Shown: one piece after another, positions 7,646-16,340 of the stretch
Layout of the letters: each line of letters opens with the position of its first letter
Numbering within the stretch: the first letter of the stretch is position 1
Assembly: GCA_019634165.1 (NCBI GenBank)
Contig: JAHQVT010000006.1
Location: 124,001-188,000, forward strand
Length of the DNA stretch: 64,000 nucleotides
Source: Rhodospirillales bacterium
GTDB taxonomy: Bacteria > Pseudomonadota > Alphaproteobacteria > Rhodospirillales > Thalassospiraceae
Direction of reading: 5' to 3'
The notes under the pieces: generated by a model
Database searches by the model: none
Seen by the model: the letters and a program-made list of their open reading frames with translations, nothing else
What the model was told of the DNA's origin: nothing
Translations under genes and position numbers: made by a program

Positions 7646-9235
7646 TTAGTCCTTGGTGACGTAACGATAGTAGTTGTTATCGAACGACGGGCCGAGGATG
7701 AAGTTGTTTACATTGCTGCGCATGGAAGCAATTTCAGTTTCCTGGAACATGACAACAAACGGACCGCTTTCGAGAACCTTTTTCTGAAGGTCAATATACA
7801 TTGCGGCACGTTTTGCATCATCGCGTTCAAGGGTTGCTGCATCGGTTTCTGCGGTCAGAGCACCAGCGTCCCAAGCATTACGCCATGCAAGCGGTTTTGC
7901 CGTTGCATCATCGGAATTGTCCGGGTTCCACGCAAAGGTCGATGCGTTGGTATGCGGATCCTGATAATCCGGGCCCCAGCGACCGATATAGATATCGTGC
8001 TGACGGGCGCGGTATTTGGTCAGGGTCTGTTTGCCATCGCCCGGAATGATTTCCAGATTGATGCCAGCCTGTGCCCAGGTTGCCTGGATCGACTGTGCCA
8101 TTGCCATGATGGACGTGGTGTTACGCGTATCCATGGTGACGCTGAAGCCGTCAGCCAAGCCTGCTTCTGCGAGAAGCGATTTGGCTTTTTCGATATCAAG
8201 GCTATATGGATTTTCGTTATAGGCACCAAGGAAGCCTTCTGGCAGGAAGCCCTGATGGATCTGCGAACGACCGGCGAGGATGGTTTCAGAGATACCTTTG
8301 TAGTCGACAAGGTATTTCAGAGCTTCGCGGACTTTCGGGTTCGACAGGTATTCGTTTTTCTGCGACAGGCCAAGATACCAAAGGGCACCTTTACCTTTGG
8401 ACAGAAGCTTGATGTTGTCGTCGCCCTTGATGGATGCCAACTGATCGGCTTCAAGGTTACGCGCAATATCAATGTCACCTTTTTCAAGCAGAAGCTGCTG
8501 GGAAGCAGATTCTTTGACGCTGCGGATGATGACGCGCTTCATTGCCGGTGCGCCGTCCCAGTAATCGTCATTCGAGGTCAGGCTGAGGCTTTCACCCGCG
8601 GTCCATTTGTTCAGTTTGAACGGGCCAGAACCAGCATAGTTGGTTTTCAGCCATTCATGACCAAGGTCGCCGTCGACTTCATGGGCGAGAACTTCTTCTT
8701 TGTCGACCACAGCACCAACGCCAGCGGTCAGGCAATAAAGAACGAAGCTTGGTGCGTATGGTTTGTCGAGTTCCATGACCAGGGTCGACTCATCCGTCGC
8801 ACGGATTTTTTCTTTGACGTTGTCAGCCGTCAGGCCGAACTGTCCAAGAATGAAGGCCGGAGACTGATCCAGCAAGATCACACGTTGCAGCGAGAAGGCC
8901 GCGTCTTCAGCCGTCAGGTCATTGCCCGATGCGAATTCGACGCCATCACGGATTTTAAAGGTGAAGGTCTTGCCGTCTTCGGAAACTTCCCAGCTTTCTG
9001 CCAGAACGCCATAGATTTTCGATACGTCGTCATTATCGAAACCAATCAGGCGGTCGTAAGTGTTACCGGCATATTCTGCGCCCGAGAATTCGAAAATCTG
9101 GGCCGGATCAAGTGTGATGATGTCATCAATAGCGAACGCCATGACAAGTGCATTTTTCGGCGTTTCAGCCTGTGCTGCCATTGGGGCGGTCGCGAGTGCG
9201 GTCCCCATGACCAGCCCTGCAATTAGTTTGCGCAT
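7646..9235 (-). CDS. Peptide ABC transporter substrate-binding protein (SBP_bac_5 family)
   Basis: Periplasmic receptor (529 aa from the chosen start) that delivers peptides to the membrane complex. A clear signal peptide MRKLIAGLVMGTALATAP...AQA precedes a predicted cleavage before ETPKNALV. The family pattern follows: TLDPAQIFEFSG, AESWEVSEDGKTFTFKIRDG, then a YAGSGPFKL motif and YLVDYKGI. The frame runs back to 9310, but the ATG at 9235 has GGGAGG upstream and starts the signal sequence. First gene of the operon. Family-5 proteins bind dipeptides, oligopeptides, nickel or opines; the M19 dipeptidase at the end of this operon argues for small peptides. Confidence 0.93.
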   Translation of the reverse strand: MRKLIAGLVMGTALATAPMAAQAETPKNALVMAFAIDDIITLDPAQIFEFSGAEYAGNTYDRLIGFDNDDVSKIYGVLAESWEVSEDGKTFTFKIRDGVEFASGNDLTAEDAAFSLQRVILLDQSPAFILGQFGLTADNVKEKIRATDESTLVMELDKPYAPSFVLYCLTAGVGAVVDKEEVLAHEVDGDLGHEWLKTNYAGSGPFKLNKWTAGESLSLTSNDDYWDGAPAMKRVIIRSVKESASQQLLLEKGDIDIARNLEADQLASIKGDDNIKLLSKGKGALWYLGLSQKNEYLSNPKVREALKYLVDYKGISETILAGRSQIHQGFLPEGFLGAYNENPYSLDIEKAKSLLAEAGLADGFSVTMDTRNTTSIMAMAQSIQATWAQAGINLEIIPGDGKQTLTKYRARQHDIYIGRWGPDYQDPHTNASTFAWNPDNSDDATAKPLAWRNAWDAGALTAETDAATLERDDAKRAAMYIDLQKKVLESGPFVVMFQETEIASMRSNVNNFILGPSFDNNYYRYVTKD

Positions 9236-9621
9236 GATGCGCCTCCCGTTTTGTTGTTGTGGGACTGCAGGCCAAGGCTGGGACTGTAAGGCAGTTAAAC
9301 AACAAGCCATTGGCGAAATGGCAAATTTTAATCAGCCATTCGGTTTGCCGGTTAACGCCCACAGGCCCAATAAAAGTGGGGCGGCCTGCAAGTGCTTCGT
9401 TTAATGCGGGCAAAGCTGAGCATAATTTAAACGATTAATCAATGACCAGACGGTCAGGAATGCTGCGAAAACACTCAAAAGACAGATTTTAACAGAATTA
9501 CAGATCGGATAAGTTGATTAACTTCTTATGGTTGTACGCATGCATTGTATTCGCGTGATTGGCTTGGGCGTGATTGTCGTCTAAATGCCGATTGGGGAGG
9601 GGCAGATGCAGCGTGCTGAGA
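9236..9621. other. Intergenic region upstream of the peptide operon
   Basis: Should hold the promoter of the peptide operon (leftward). I see no confident -35/-10 pair and no gene; an imperfect AT-rich dyad AAGTT-GATT-AACTT lies at 9511-9524. Confidence 0.4.
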
Positions 9622-9660
9622 CAAAAAAAGCGCCAGCGGAAAACCGCGGCGCTTCTTTTT
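9622..9660 (-). terminator. Intrinsic terminator of tRNA-Asp copy 1
   Basis: On the minus strand AAGCGCCGCGG-TTTT-CCGC(T)GGCGCTT is followed by a run of T. It lies 25 bp past the tRNA 3' end. Confidence 0.85.
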
Positions 9661-9685
9661 GTACGTCATCCCCATTGGGAGGGAA

Positions 9686-9762
<77 letters not shown>

Positions 9763-9778
9763 ATGGTGCGTGGCGCGG

Positions 9779-9807
9779 TTTATATAAAGGCAGCCCAAAA
9801 CTGGCAA
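9779..9807 (-). promoter_or_regulatory. Promoter of tRNA-Asp copy 1
   Basis: Minus strand: -35 TTGCCA (9802-9807), exactly 17 bp, -10 TATAAA (9779-9784), then a GC-rich discriminator (CCGCGCC), the style of stringently controlled stable-RNA promoters. Confidence 0.75.
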
Positions 9808-9883
9808 GTGTTTTCTGACAGATTTTCCAAAGAAAAATGCATCTTGATATGTGGTGGTGAATTTGGCGGGGAAAGTCTGAAAA

Positions 9884-9921
9884 CAAAAAAGCACCAGCGG
9901 AAAAACCGTGGTGCTTTTTTG
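9884..9921 (-). terminator. Intrinsic terminator of tRNA-Asp copy 2
   Basis: AAAAAAGCACC ... GGTGCTTTTTT with a GCGG/CCG inner stem; T-rich on both strands, and placed after tRNA copy 2. Confidence 0.85.
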
Positions 9922-9943
9922 TTTCATTCCCATTGGGAGGGAA

Positions 9944-10020
<77 letters not shown>

Positions 10021-10036
10021 ATGGTGTGTGGCGCGG

Positions 10037-10065
10037 TTTATATAAGGGGGGACACACTCTGGCAA
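10037..10065 (-). promoter_or_regulatory. Promoter of tRNA-Asp copy 2
   Basis: Minus strand: -35 TTGCCA (10060-10065), 17 bp, -10 TATAAA (10037-10042) and a GC-rich discriminator, as in copy 1. Confidence 0.75.
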
Positions 10066-10437
10066 GGGCTTTTTTGCAAAAAAAAGAACCTCGGTGTGAT
10101 TAAGGGTAAAAAATCAAAAAATACCGCTTAATAACAATCGGTTATGGAATTGGTGGCATGGCCCAATATTGGGCTGTTTTCCGGTGGGTAACGCGGTTGG
10201 TTTTATATAGTGCAAGGCGGGGGATATGGGGGGTGCCAGAAGGTTCGTGCATATGCGGTGCAAGTTGGCGATTGGTTGGCCAAGCGAGAGCGAAGTGGTT
10301 GGTTGAATGCGGAATAATTGCTACTAGCAGATTATTAATTTGGTGGTGGGAGGGAGTGGTTTGGTGTTGTGAAACTCGTGGGCAGGGGGCATGCGCCTGT
10401 TTGGCTTCTAACAGCGTAAGGTATTACGTGCAGAGAC
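10066..10437. other. Spacer between tRNA-Asp copies 2 and 3
   Basis: About 370 bp, G-rich on the plus strand, with no gene I can support. An ORF at 10158-10457 is Trp/Arg-rich, runs into the terminator of copy 3 and looks accidental. Confidence 0.5.
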
Positions 10438-10476
10438 AAAAAAAGCGCCAGCGATAAAATCGCGGCGCTTCTTTTT
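10438..10476 (-). terminator. Intrinsic terminator of tRNA-Asp copy 3
   Basis: Minus strand AAGCGCCGCGA-loop-TCGC(T)GGCGCTT followed by a T-run; nearly the same element as after copy 1. Confidence 0.85.
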
Positions 10477-10501
10477 GTACGTCATTCCCAATGGGAGGGA
10501 A

Positions 10502-10578
<77 letters not shown>

Positions 10579-10594
10579 ATGGTGCGTGGCGCGG

Positions 10595-10623
10595 TTTTTA
10601 GCAGTCGGTCACTAGGGGCGCAA
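10595..10623 (-). promoter_or_regulatory. Promoter of tRNA-Asp copy 3
   Basis: Minus strand: -35 TTGCGC (10618-10623), 17 bp, -10 TAAAAA (10595-10600); weaker match than copies 1 and 2, same spacing and GC-rich discriminator. Beyond it, up to 10862, I see nothing gene-like. Confidence 0.6.
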
Positions 10624-10862
10624 GCGGTTTTTGAGCAAGATTACAAATTTCTTCTCATGTTCTTCTATGGGTAGAACCTGTGCGGTTGTTTGGTGCGTCA
10701 GGGTTCATTTTATGCCCTGAAAAACAGCGAGCCTAGCGCGCGATGACAAGCGCCAATCATGCGCACATGTGCATATGCATGTGCTGAGGGCACCCAGATG
10801 CAAAGCCTAAGCGCGGTTTGGCAAAGGGCGGGTGATGCAGGGGAATGATAGGGGGGGGAGAG

Positions 10863-10887
10863 AACGCAAGGAGTTGTCCCTTGCGTT
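10863..10887 (-). terminator. Terminator-like hairpin after the HPt-like gene
   Basis: Perfect 9-bp stem AACGCAAGG / CCTTGCGTT with a 7-base loop, 8 bp past the stop. It is followed by a C-run rather than a T-run, so termination is uncertain. Confidence 0.45.
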
Positions 10888-10894
10888 GCAATGC

Positions 10895-11449
10895 CTATTC
10901 GCGGGGCTGTTCGTAACGCTCTGCCAATTTGGTCAGGGCGGCAACGGTTGCCTGTTCGACGGTCGAACCAAAGCCGGTTACGCGGCCGGCCAGAATGACA
11001 TAGAGCGAATCAATATGAAGCTGAGAGACAAGCAACTGTTTTTCATTCGCTGTTGTGCGATCTGCGACAAAGTTTTCCATTGATTTGGCGATTTGGGTCA
11101 TGAGCGGGTACTGGAAGGTGCCGCCAAGTGCCTTCACCGAATAGGCCAGGTCCGAGCAGGCAGTAACCGCATCAGGGCGTTTGCTTTTGTCGCCCAGTGC
11201 CTGAATAACCAAGCGGCGGCAATCCATCAGATCCTTGCCAACATCGCGGACAAAGGTTTCTGAGCTGCGCTGAACAACCTGTTCAAGTTCTTCTAGCTGT
11301 TCGGGTGACAGGTTGATGTCAAACCCGTTGACGAAGTTGACAGCCCGCTTTTTCAAATCAGTTTGGGCGGGGATAATCTGTACGTTCTTCTTTTTCTTAG
11401 GCTCTTCCGGCTTCACGATCGCTCCGCTTCCCCAGTCAAAATGGCTCAT
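10895..11449 (-). CDS. HPt-like helical protein lacking the phosphorylatable histidine
   Basis: 184 aa. An unstructured, lysine-rich N-terminus (PEEPKKKKNVQ) precedes a helical region. Residues about 95-135 carry the pattern LAYSVKALGGTFQYPLMTQI, which resembles the HPt core of alphaproteobacterial proteins (AHDLKGxGGTFGYPL type), but the phospho-accepting His is Tyr here. The start overlaps the stop of the upstream receiver gene by four bases (ATGA), with AGGAG ten bases before. The coupling implies the two work together, perhaps as a phosphorylation-independent binding pair. The HPt assignment rests on pattern similarity only, and the protein could be an unrelated four-helix bundle. Confidence 0.6.
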   Translation of the reverse strand: MSHFDWGSGAIVKPEEPKKKKNVQIIPAQTDLKKRAVNFVNGFDINLSPEQLEELEQVVQRSSETFVRDVGKDLMDCRRLVIQALGDKSKRPDAVTACSDLAYSVKALGGTFQYPLMTQIAKSMENFVADRTTANEKQLLVSQLHIDSLYVILAGRVTGFGSTVEQATVAALTKLAERYEQPRE

Positions 11450-11940
11450 TCATCCAAGCTCCTACGATCAGGGCCGTCGAACTGGACCTGTCTGCGGCGT
11501 CGGTCCGGACCAAAATACGTTCCGGTATTTATGAAACGTCTGGGTCGGGCAATGACCGAAACCAATCGGCTATAAAGTGCCTTGGCATTGAACGGTTTGG
11601 CAAGGAATTCCGTAATTCCAAGGTCACGCGCGGTCGTTACATATTTATGTTCGGAATGCGCGGTCAGCATAATTACCGGAATAAACCGGTTGGGCGAATT
11701 GGTCGAGTTGCGCATAACGTCAAGGAATTCAAGGCCATCCATGCCGCGGAGTCGCCATTCACAAACAACGATATCGATTTTCTCACGGCGTAAAATTTCA
11801 AACGCATCATTTGGCGTTTTAACCCGTTGGATATGACTGGCACCAAGATATGCCAGCGTGTCATACACCACCTGAGCTGAAATCTTATCCCCGTCAACAA
11901 TCAGGAAACTGATTTTTCTAAAGTCGATTTTCGCGTTCAT
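11446..11940 (-). CDS. Single-domain response regulator with Glu at the phospho-site
   Basis: 164-aa CheY-like receiver (residues about 8-128) with a basic C-terminal tail carrying two GPDRR motifs, a tail common in alphaproteobacterial receivers. The beta-1 acidic pair reads LIVDGDK (second Asp replaced by Gly), the phospho-site strand reads VVCEWRLRGMDG (Glu where Asp is normal), the Thr (MLTAH) and the Lys (AKPF) are kept. Glu at this site often mimics phosphorylation, so the protein may be locked on. The frame extends to a GTG at 11967; the ATG at 11940 has GAGG/AGGA upstream and is preferred. No DNA-binding domain, so output is by protein contact, probably with the overlapping HPt-like product. 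Confidence 0.8.
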   Translation of the reverse strand: MNAKIDFRKISFLIVDGDKISAQVVYDTLAYLGASHIQRVKTPNDAFEILRREKIDIVVCEWRLRGMDGLEFLDVMRNSTNSPNRFIPVIMLTAHSEHKYVTTARDLGITEFLAKPFNAKALYSRLVSVIARPRRFINTGTYFGPDRRRRQVQFDGPDRRSLDE

Positions 11941-12223
11941 CCGGCCTCGTTTCCTGAGCATTATCACGAAATGCGTCGCTGTTCAGGGCCCCTCACAGCA
12001 GCAAATCACATTTTGCTGTTGCCTAAACCCTTATACCTTTGTCTGGTTTCCAGCAAGGTCAAACCGCATCCAAACAGGCTTGCAATTCTGACAAATACTG
12101 ACTGTCAGCCAGTTGACGGTGTTGAACAATTGACGTTTTTGTCTTGTTTTTATTGGTGCTCGTTGTCGGCTATCAACCCCCCCATATTGGGCAGTGGCGA
12201 ACAATAGTAAAGGGGGTGATAAC

Positions 12224-12697
12224 TTAATTCATTGGTTTGGTTGTACCGTCATCATCAATAACTTGCACGGCAACGCCGGATTCTTCGAACATCTCAGTCG
12301 AGATTTTCATATCCTGTTCCCAGCGTTCAAGAAAATCGGCTGTGAGTTTGGTTTTATCAACAAAGACTTCTGCAATCCCTGCCTGAATAATTGCGCGCGC
12401 GCAATCGCAACACGGGAAGTGCGTAACATAAAGCGCACAGCCATCAAGCGATGTGCCGGTGTAACTGGCATTGTAAATGGCGTTACGTTCCGCATGTTCG
12501 GTATAGGCGTATTTTTCAGGACGCTGATGGCGGCTTTCAATTTCGTCATCAACGCCGCGTGGGAACCCGTTATAGCCAACAGCCCGGATTTCTTTTTTGG
12601 GGCCGATAACAACGGCGCCGACCTGAGTGCTGCGATCTTTTGACCAGTCTGCGATATGTGCCGCGAGGCCAAGGAAACGATGGTGCCATTTGTTCAT
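12224..12697 (-). CDS. Deoxycytidylate (dCMP) deaminase family protein
   Basis: 157-aa zinc-dependent deaminase (ComEB type), converting dCMP to dUMP for dTTP synthesis. The active site is complete: HAERNAIYNA (His68, Glu70) and PCCDCARAI (Cys96, Cys99). The N-terminal SKDRSTQVGAVVIG and GYNGFPRGVDD are typical of the dCMP-deaminase branch rather than CDA or riboflavin deaminases. The frame extends to 12832 but the extra sequence is unlike the family, so I start at MNKWHHRF; the ribosome site there is weak. It stands alone, divergent from pyk. Confidence 0.88.
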   Translation of the reverse strand: MNKWHHRFLGLAAHIADWSKDRSTQVGAVVIGPKKEIRAVGYNGFPRGVDDEIESRHQRPEKYAYTEHAERNAIYNASYTGTSLDGCALYVTHFPCCDCARAIIQAGIAEVFVDKTKLTADFLERWEQDMKISTEMFEESGVAVQVIDDDGTTKPMN

Positions 12698-12997
12698 TGA
12701 AAGGGGCCCTGTCTGCGTCGATGTAATAGAGTGGGATAATAGATCGGAGTGTGGATCGTTCCACATGTGTTTAAGGCACGTCTTTTGTTCTTTAAAGAGG
12801 GTGCTTCTTGTAATTGTCCAGTGAAAAATCACATTTTTGTAAAGGCATTTAGTGAAAAGTACCTGTTCAAATAGGGGCTGATTGATTATTAAGGGGTTAC
12901 CCCCAGAAAAATATCAGGACGCCTTGACGCCTCGCCGCAGATGCAGGCCGAAGCGGAAAGGCTGATGTGTAAACCAAATAACAAGAGGTAGCAGCCG
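12698..12997. other. Divergent promoter region, dCMP deaminase / pyk
   Basis: No gene. A small GGGGT-TA-CCCC stem lies near 12893-12903, upstream of pyk. I see no confident promoter hexamers. Confidence 0.4.
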
Positions 12998-14413
12998 ATG
13001 CGCCGTCAACGTAAGGCGAAAATCATCGCGACCCTGGGGCCGGCGAGTTCAAAGCCAGAAATCCTCGAGAAAATCGTAAAAGCAGGTGTGGATGTGTTCC
13101 GCCTGAATTTCTCGCACGGGGAACACTCAGAACATCTGGCCCGGTTCGAAGCCATTCGTGCTGTCGAAGAAAAGCTTGGCCGCCCAATCGGGATTTTGAT
13201 GGATCTTCAGGGTCCTAAAATCCGTGTTGGTACCTTTGCCGACGAGCAGATCGTGCTTGAAGCAGGTGATACTTTCAAATTCGATATGGATAAGACGCCG
13301 GGTGACAATAAACGTGTTGCCTTGCCTCATCCTGAAGTTTACGCCGCCCTTTCACCGGGTGCGAACCTGTTGCTTGATGATGGCAAACTTCGCATGCGTG
13401 TTGAGAAATGTGACGATACGTCTGCTGAATGCACCGTGATTACCGGCGGTCCTCTTTCGAACCGCAAAGGTGTTAATCTTCCTGACGTCATGCTGCCATT
13501 GTCGCCGCTGACGGAAAAGGACCGTGCCGATCTGGTGTATGGTCTGGAGATGGGGGTTGATTTTGTCGCACTGTCATTCGTTCAGCGTCCAGAAGACGTA
13601 GCCGAAGCCCGCAAGCTCATTCAGGGCCGTGCTGCCATCGTTTCCAAACTGGAAAAACCGCAGGCAATTGATCATCTCGCCGAGATTGTCGAACTGTCTG
13701 ACATGATTATGGTTGCACGCGGTGATTTGGGTGTTGAATGCCCGCCAGAAGATGTTCCGATCCTTCAGAAACGGATCATCAGGGCGTGCCGCGAAGCCGG
13801 TAAGCCGGTCATCGTTGCAACCCAGATGCTTGATTCGATGGTGTCAAACCCGGCACCAACCCGTGCAGAAGCATCTGACGTTGCCACAGCGATCTATGAT
13901 GGTGCGGATGCGGTGATGCTTTCGGCAGAAAGTGCTGTTGGTAAATATCCGCTTGAAACGGTTTCGATCATGGACCGTATTCTGGTGCGCGTTGAACAGG
14001 ATGATCTGTATTATCGCATGCGTGATGCCAACCGTCCTGATCCCGAACATAATGCACCTGATGCGATCAGTGCTGCTGCGCGTCAGGTTGCAGCAACCAT
14101 CGGATCGAAGGCGGTTGTCAATTACACGACTTCAGGGTCAACCGCATTCCGTGCGGCCCGCGAACGTCCGGAAGTTCCGATTTTGGGGCTGACACCGAAA
14201 ATTCAGACGGCCCGCCGTTTGGCACTTTGCTGGGGCGTGCATCCGGTCTTTACCCGTGATGCCACCAACTTTGCCGAAATGATCGGTATTGCCTGTGAAG
14301 TTGCCCAACGCGAAGAATTTGCCAAAGTAGGTGATTCGTTGGTGATTACCGCAGGTGTGCCGTTTGGAACACCGGGTGCGACCAATATTTTGCGAATTGC
14401 TTGGGTAAGCTAA
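12998..14413 (+). CDS. pyk: Pyruvate kinase
   Basis: 471 aa, the usual bacterial length. Transfers phosphate from phosphoenolpyruvate to ADP, the last step of glycolysis. Motifs: N-terminal KIIATLGPAS, RLNFSHG, LMDLQGPKIR, the B-domain between about 70 and 170, SKLEKPQA (catalytic Lys region), MVARGDLGVE and the signature VIVATQMLDSM, then MLSAESAVGKYP. The C-terminal domain starts near DAISAAARQVA. ATG at 12998 has AGAGG nine bases upstream. It is a single gene followed by a strong terminator. Confidence 0.97.
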   Translation: MRRQRKAKIIATLGPASSKPEILEKIVKAGVDVFRLNFSHGEHSEHLARFEAIRAVEEKLGRPIGILMDLQGPKIRVGTFADEQIVLEAGDTFKFDMDKTPGDNKRVALPHPEVYAALSPGANLLLDDGKLRMRVEKCDDTSAECTVITGGPLSNRKGVNLPDVMLPLSPLTEKDRADLVYGLEMGVDFVALSFVQRPEDVAEARKLIQGRAAIVSKLEKPQAIDHLAEIVELSDMIMVARGDLGVECPPEDVPILQKRIIRACREAGKPVIVATQMLDSMVSNPAPTRAEASDVATAIYDGADAVMLSAESAVGKYPLETVSIMDRILVRVEQDDLYYRMRDANRPDPEHNAPDAISAAARQVAATIGSKAVVNYTTSGSTAFRAARERPEVPILGLTPKIQTARRLALCWGVHPVFTRDATNFAEMIGIACEVAQREEFAKVGDSLVITAGVPFGTPGATNILRIAWVS

Positions 14414-14453
14414 GCGCGTAACGCAATCATATTTAGCATTCATGCTTTGTGAG

Positions 14454-14483
14454 ACGGGCGGCCATTTGGTCGCTCGTTTTTTT
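14454..14483 (+). terminator. Intrinsic terminator of pyk
   Basis: ACGGGCGGCC, loop ATTT, GGTCGCTCGT (two G-U pairs in RNA), followed by seven T; 40 bp past the pyk stop. Confidence 0.85.
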
Positions 14484-14806
14484 ATTCGCGTTTTTATTCG
14501 CGCGTGAGGCTTCTTTATGTTCGTTCAATGCGCACGAGATGCTGGCTATGGATCAGTATTTTGCGGTTTGTTGCACCAGATTGCGCCAGATTGTGCATGG
14601 TTCGCATAGGGGCCTGTATTGTTAATGTTTTTTTGAGTCTTTGCGTTGATAGTCTATCGGTGATCAAGGCTGTATCTCGTGATTTCAGTCTTTGATGTTC
14701 GGGTATCAAATTTAGACGTCTTGTCTGGTTGTGTATCGATGTCAGTTCTGGTTAAACTGTTCTGACAAAACATAAAAACGAAGTTTCCGATTAAGAGGAA
14801 ACTGAT
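14484..14806. other. Intergenic region upstream of the leader ORF
   Basis: About 320 bp, T-rich, without a supportable gene. Short ORFs on both strands (about 60 aa) have no ribosome sites. It should contain the promoter for the 14807-17297 operon. Confidence 0.4.
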
Positions 14807-14836
14807 ATGCCGCCAGGCATGGGACCAGGGGAATAG
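14807..14836 (+). CDS. Nine-codon leader ORF (MPPGMGPGE)
   Basis: ATG at 14807 is preceded by AAGAGGAA at good distance, a better ribosome site than that of the gene that follows. It encodes MPPGMGPGE and ends in TAG, 8 bases before the next ATG. PPG is one of the strongest ribosome-stalling motifs (EF-P dependent), so this may couple or attenuate translation of the downstream gene. Too short to prove from sequence. Confidence 0.4.
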   Translation: MPPGMGPGE

Positions 14837-14844
14837 CTGCGATA

Positions 14845-16335
14845 ATGCTGAGTTGGATGTTCAATCGGCAGAAAAACACAGGCGATGCGGGGCTTGATGA
14901 TAAAGCCACTGCGAAGCTTCGTGATCTTGCTGACACTGTTCGTGCAGTCGCACCTGATGCATTTGGCACAGATGCCAGCAACGCACATGGTCGCTCGATT
15001 CCCCGTAAGAATTCTTCTAGCGAAATTTCAAATCCGTCTGGTCTTGAGCATGCCGCGCGCCTTTCAACCGAATTGGCCTATGCCGAAGACGAAGACGATG
15101 ATGCACCGGATTTCGACAGCGATGTTCGTATGGATGTGGCCCGGCGCCTGCGCCGCCATCTAAATGACGTCAGCCCGTCCGAGCGCCTTGAGATGGTTGA
15201 CGAGTTTGTCGCAGCGATTGCCAATATGAGCGATTGTTTCCGCCCGCAGGTGGTTACCCTGATTGAGCAGGAACTTGGCCATACGCCCTATATGACCCGT
15301 CAGGCGGCTTCCCGGCTGCGTCAGGATATTCAGGCAATTGGCCGTGTGTCGATTGGTGAATATGTTGAACTTCTTAGCGATTCAGATTTTCTCGACATCA
15401 TGCGTGGGCGGGGCGAGTTTGTTCAAACCGCTGCCGAACGTGCGCGCGCCGAACTTGAGGCGGCTGCAAATGCACGATTGGTTGAACAGCAGGCTGAAAA
15501 AGAAAAAAGCAGTCTGTTGAACCGTTTGCTGTCTTCTGATGATGCCCCGCGCAATGTTGTGGCGATGGCGCCGCATTTTGCCGAGCGTCATTTGGAAAAA
15601 CCAAAAGCACCGGCAAATGACCTGTTGGGCGGACAAAACCGTACCTCGCGGCAGGCCCAGCGCCGGATTGCACATTTCATCATGGCGTCGCTGTTTGACA
15701 CATTGGTCGAGCAGGGCCGTATGCGTACTGAAGTTGCACGTGCCTTGCGCCAGTCTGTGCGTCAGCGCATTGAAAAAGCACGGTTTGAAAACCGCATGCC
15801 AGTTCATGCAATGGATGACAATGCATCGGTTGATGTAACTGATGATGTGATGATGGATCAGGAAGACGAAGCCGCATCAAATCAGAAGATGACGATTGAT
15901 CAATATATTCTGGATGCGGTGTCGCGGAATGAGGACGCGCTTGTGGTGCAGTCGCTTGCACATTACGCGCAAATTCCGATCAATGCCGTTTCAAAGATCC
16001 TCGATTCCGGTAGTGCACGTGCGATTACTGCACTTGCATGGCGGGCTGGCATGACGGCACCGTCGTCGGTGGTCCTGCAGATCAGCAACGGGATTCCTGA
16101 AACAAATATCGAAAGCCCGGCTGCGGGTGGCCGCTTTGCCATGTCTGCGGCCGATATGGATTGGTATATCGACTTCTTTAACGACATGAAGCCTGCGACG
16201 GCGCGTACACGTGTGGAAAAAGAAGATACCACGCCGAAACGGACCCCAAATGTCCGTCCGCGTGCTGGCCGCAATAGTGGCGGTCTTGAGGGGCTGGTCT
16301 CTGACAAACGACCCAAAGGTCGTAAAGGAGACTGA
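14845..16335 (+). CDS. DUF2336-like protein of unknown function
   Basis: 496 aa, cytoplasmic, no signal or membrane helix. Acidic stretch EDEDDDAPD near residue 80; an alpha-helical N-terminal block (about 95-190) contains VDEFVAAIANMSDCF; an Ala/Glu-rich probable coiled coil spans about 195-230. A C-terminal block (about 350-410) reads VQSLAHYAQIPINAVSKILD and ITALAWRAGM, the style of alphaproteobacterial DUF2336 proteins. The tail is basic and Pro-rich. Function unknown; such proteins often sit near signalling genes. Read together with the next gene, 5 bp downstream. Its own ribosome site (GGGGA, about 12 bases away) is weak. Confidence 0.7.
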   Translation: MLSWMFNRQKNTGDAGLDDKATAKLRDLADTVRAVAPDAFGTDASNAHGRSIPRKNSSSEISNPSGLEHAARLSTELAYAEDEDDDAPDFDSDVRMDVARRLRRHLNDVSPSERLEMVDEFVAAIANMSDCFRPQVVTLIEQELGHTPYMTRQAASRLRQDIQAIGRVSIGEYVELLSDSDFLDIMRGRGEFVQTAAERARAELEAAANARLVEQQAEKEKSSLLNRLLSSDDAPRNVVAMAPHFAERHLEKPKAPANDLLGGQNRTSRQAQRRIAHFIMASLFDTLVEQGRMRTEVARALRQSVRQRIEKARFENRMPVHAMDDNASVDVTDDVMMDQEDEAASNQKMTIDQYILDAVSRNEDALVVQSLAHYAQIPINAVSKILDSGSARAITALAWRAGMTAPSSVVLQISNGIPETNIESPAAGGRFAMSAADMDWYIDFFNDMKPATARTRVEKEDTTPKRTPNVRPRAGRNSGGLEGLVSDKRPKGRKGD

Positions 16336-16340
16336 GTGCC

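Noticed and set aside
7592-9226. 544-aa open frame on the plus strand opposite the peptide-binding protein gene
   Set aside because: The minus strand has a signal peptide, family motifs and a ribosome site; the antisense frame is a codon-usage shadow with Cys/Phe-rich, unrecognisable protein.
10158-10457. 99-aa plus-strand ORF between tRNA copies 2 and 3
   Set aside because: Trp/Arg-rich, runs into a tRNA terminator, and has no ribosome site or family resemblance.
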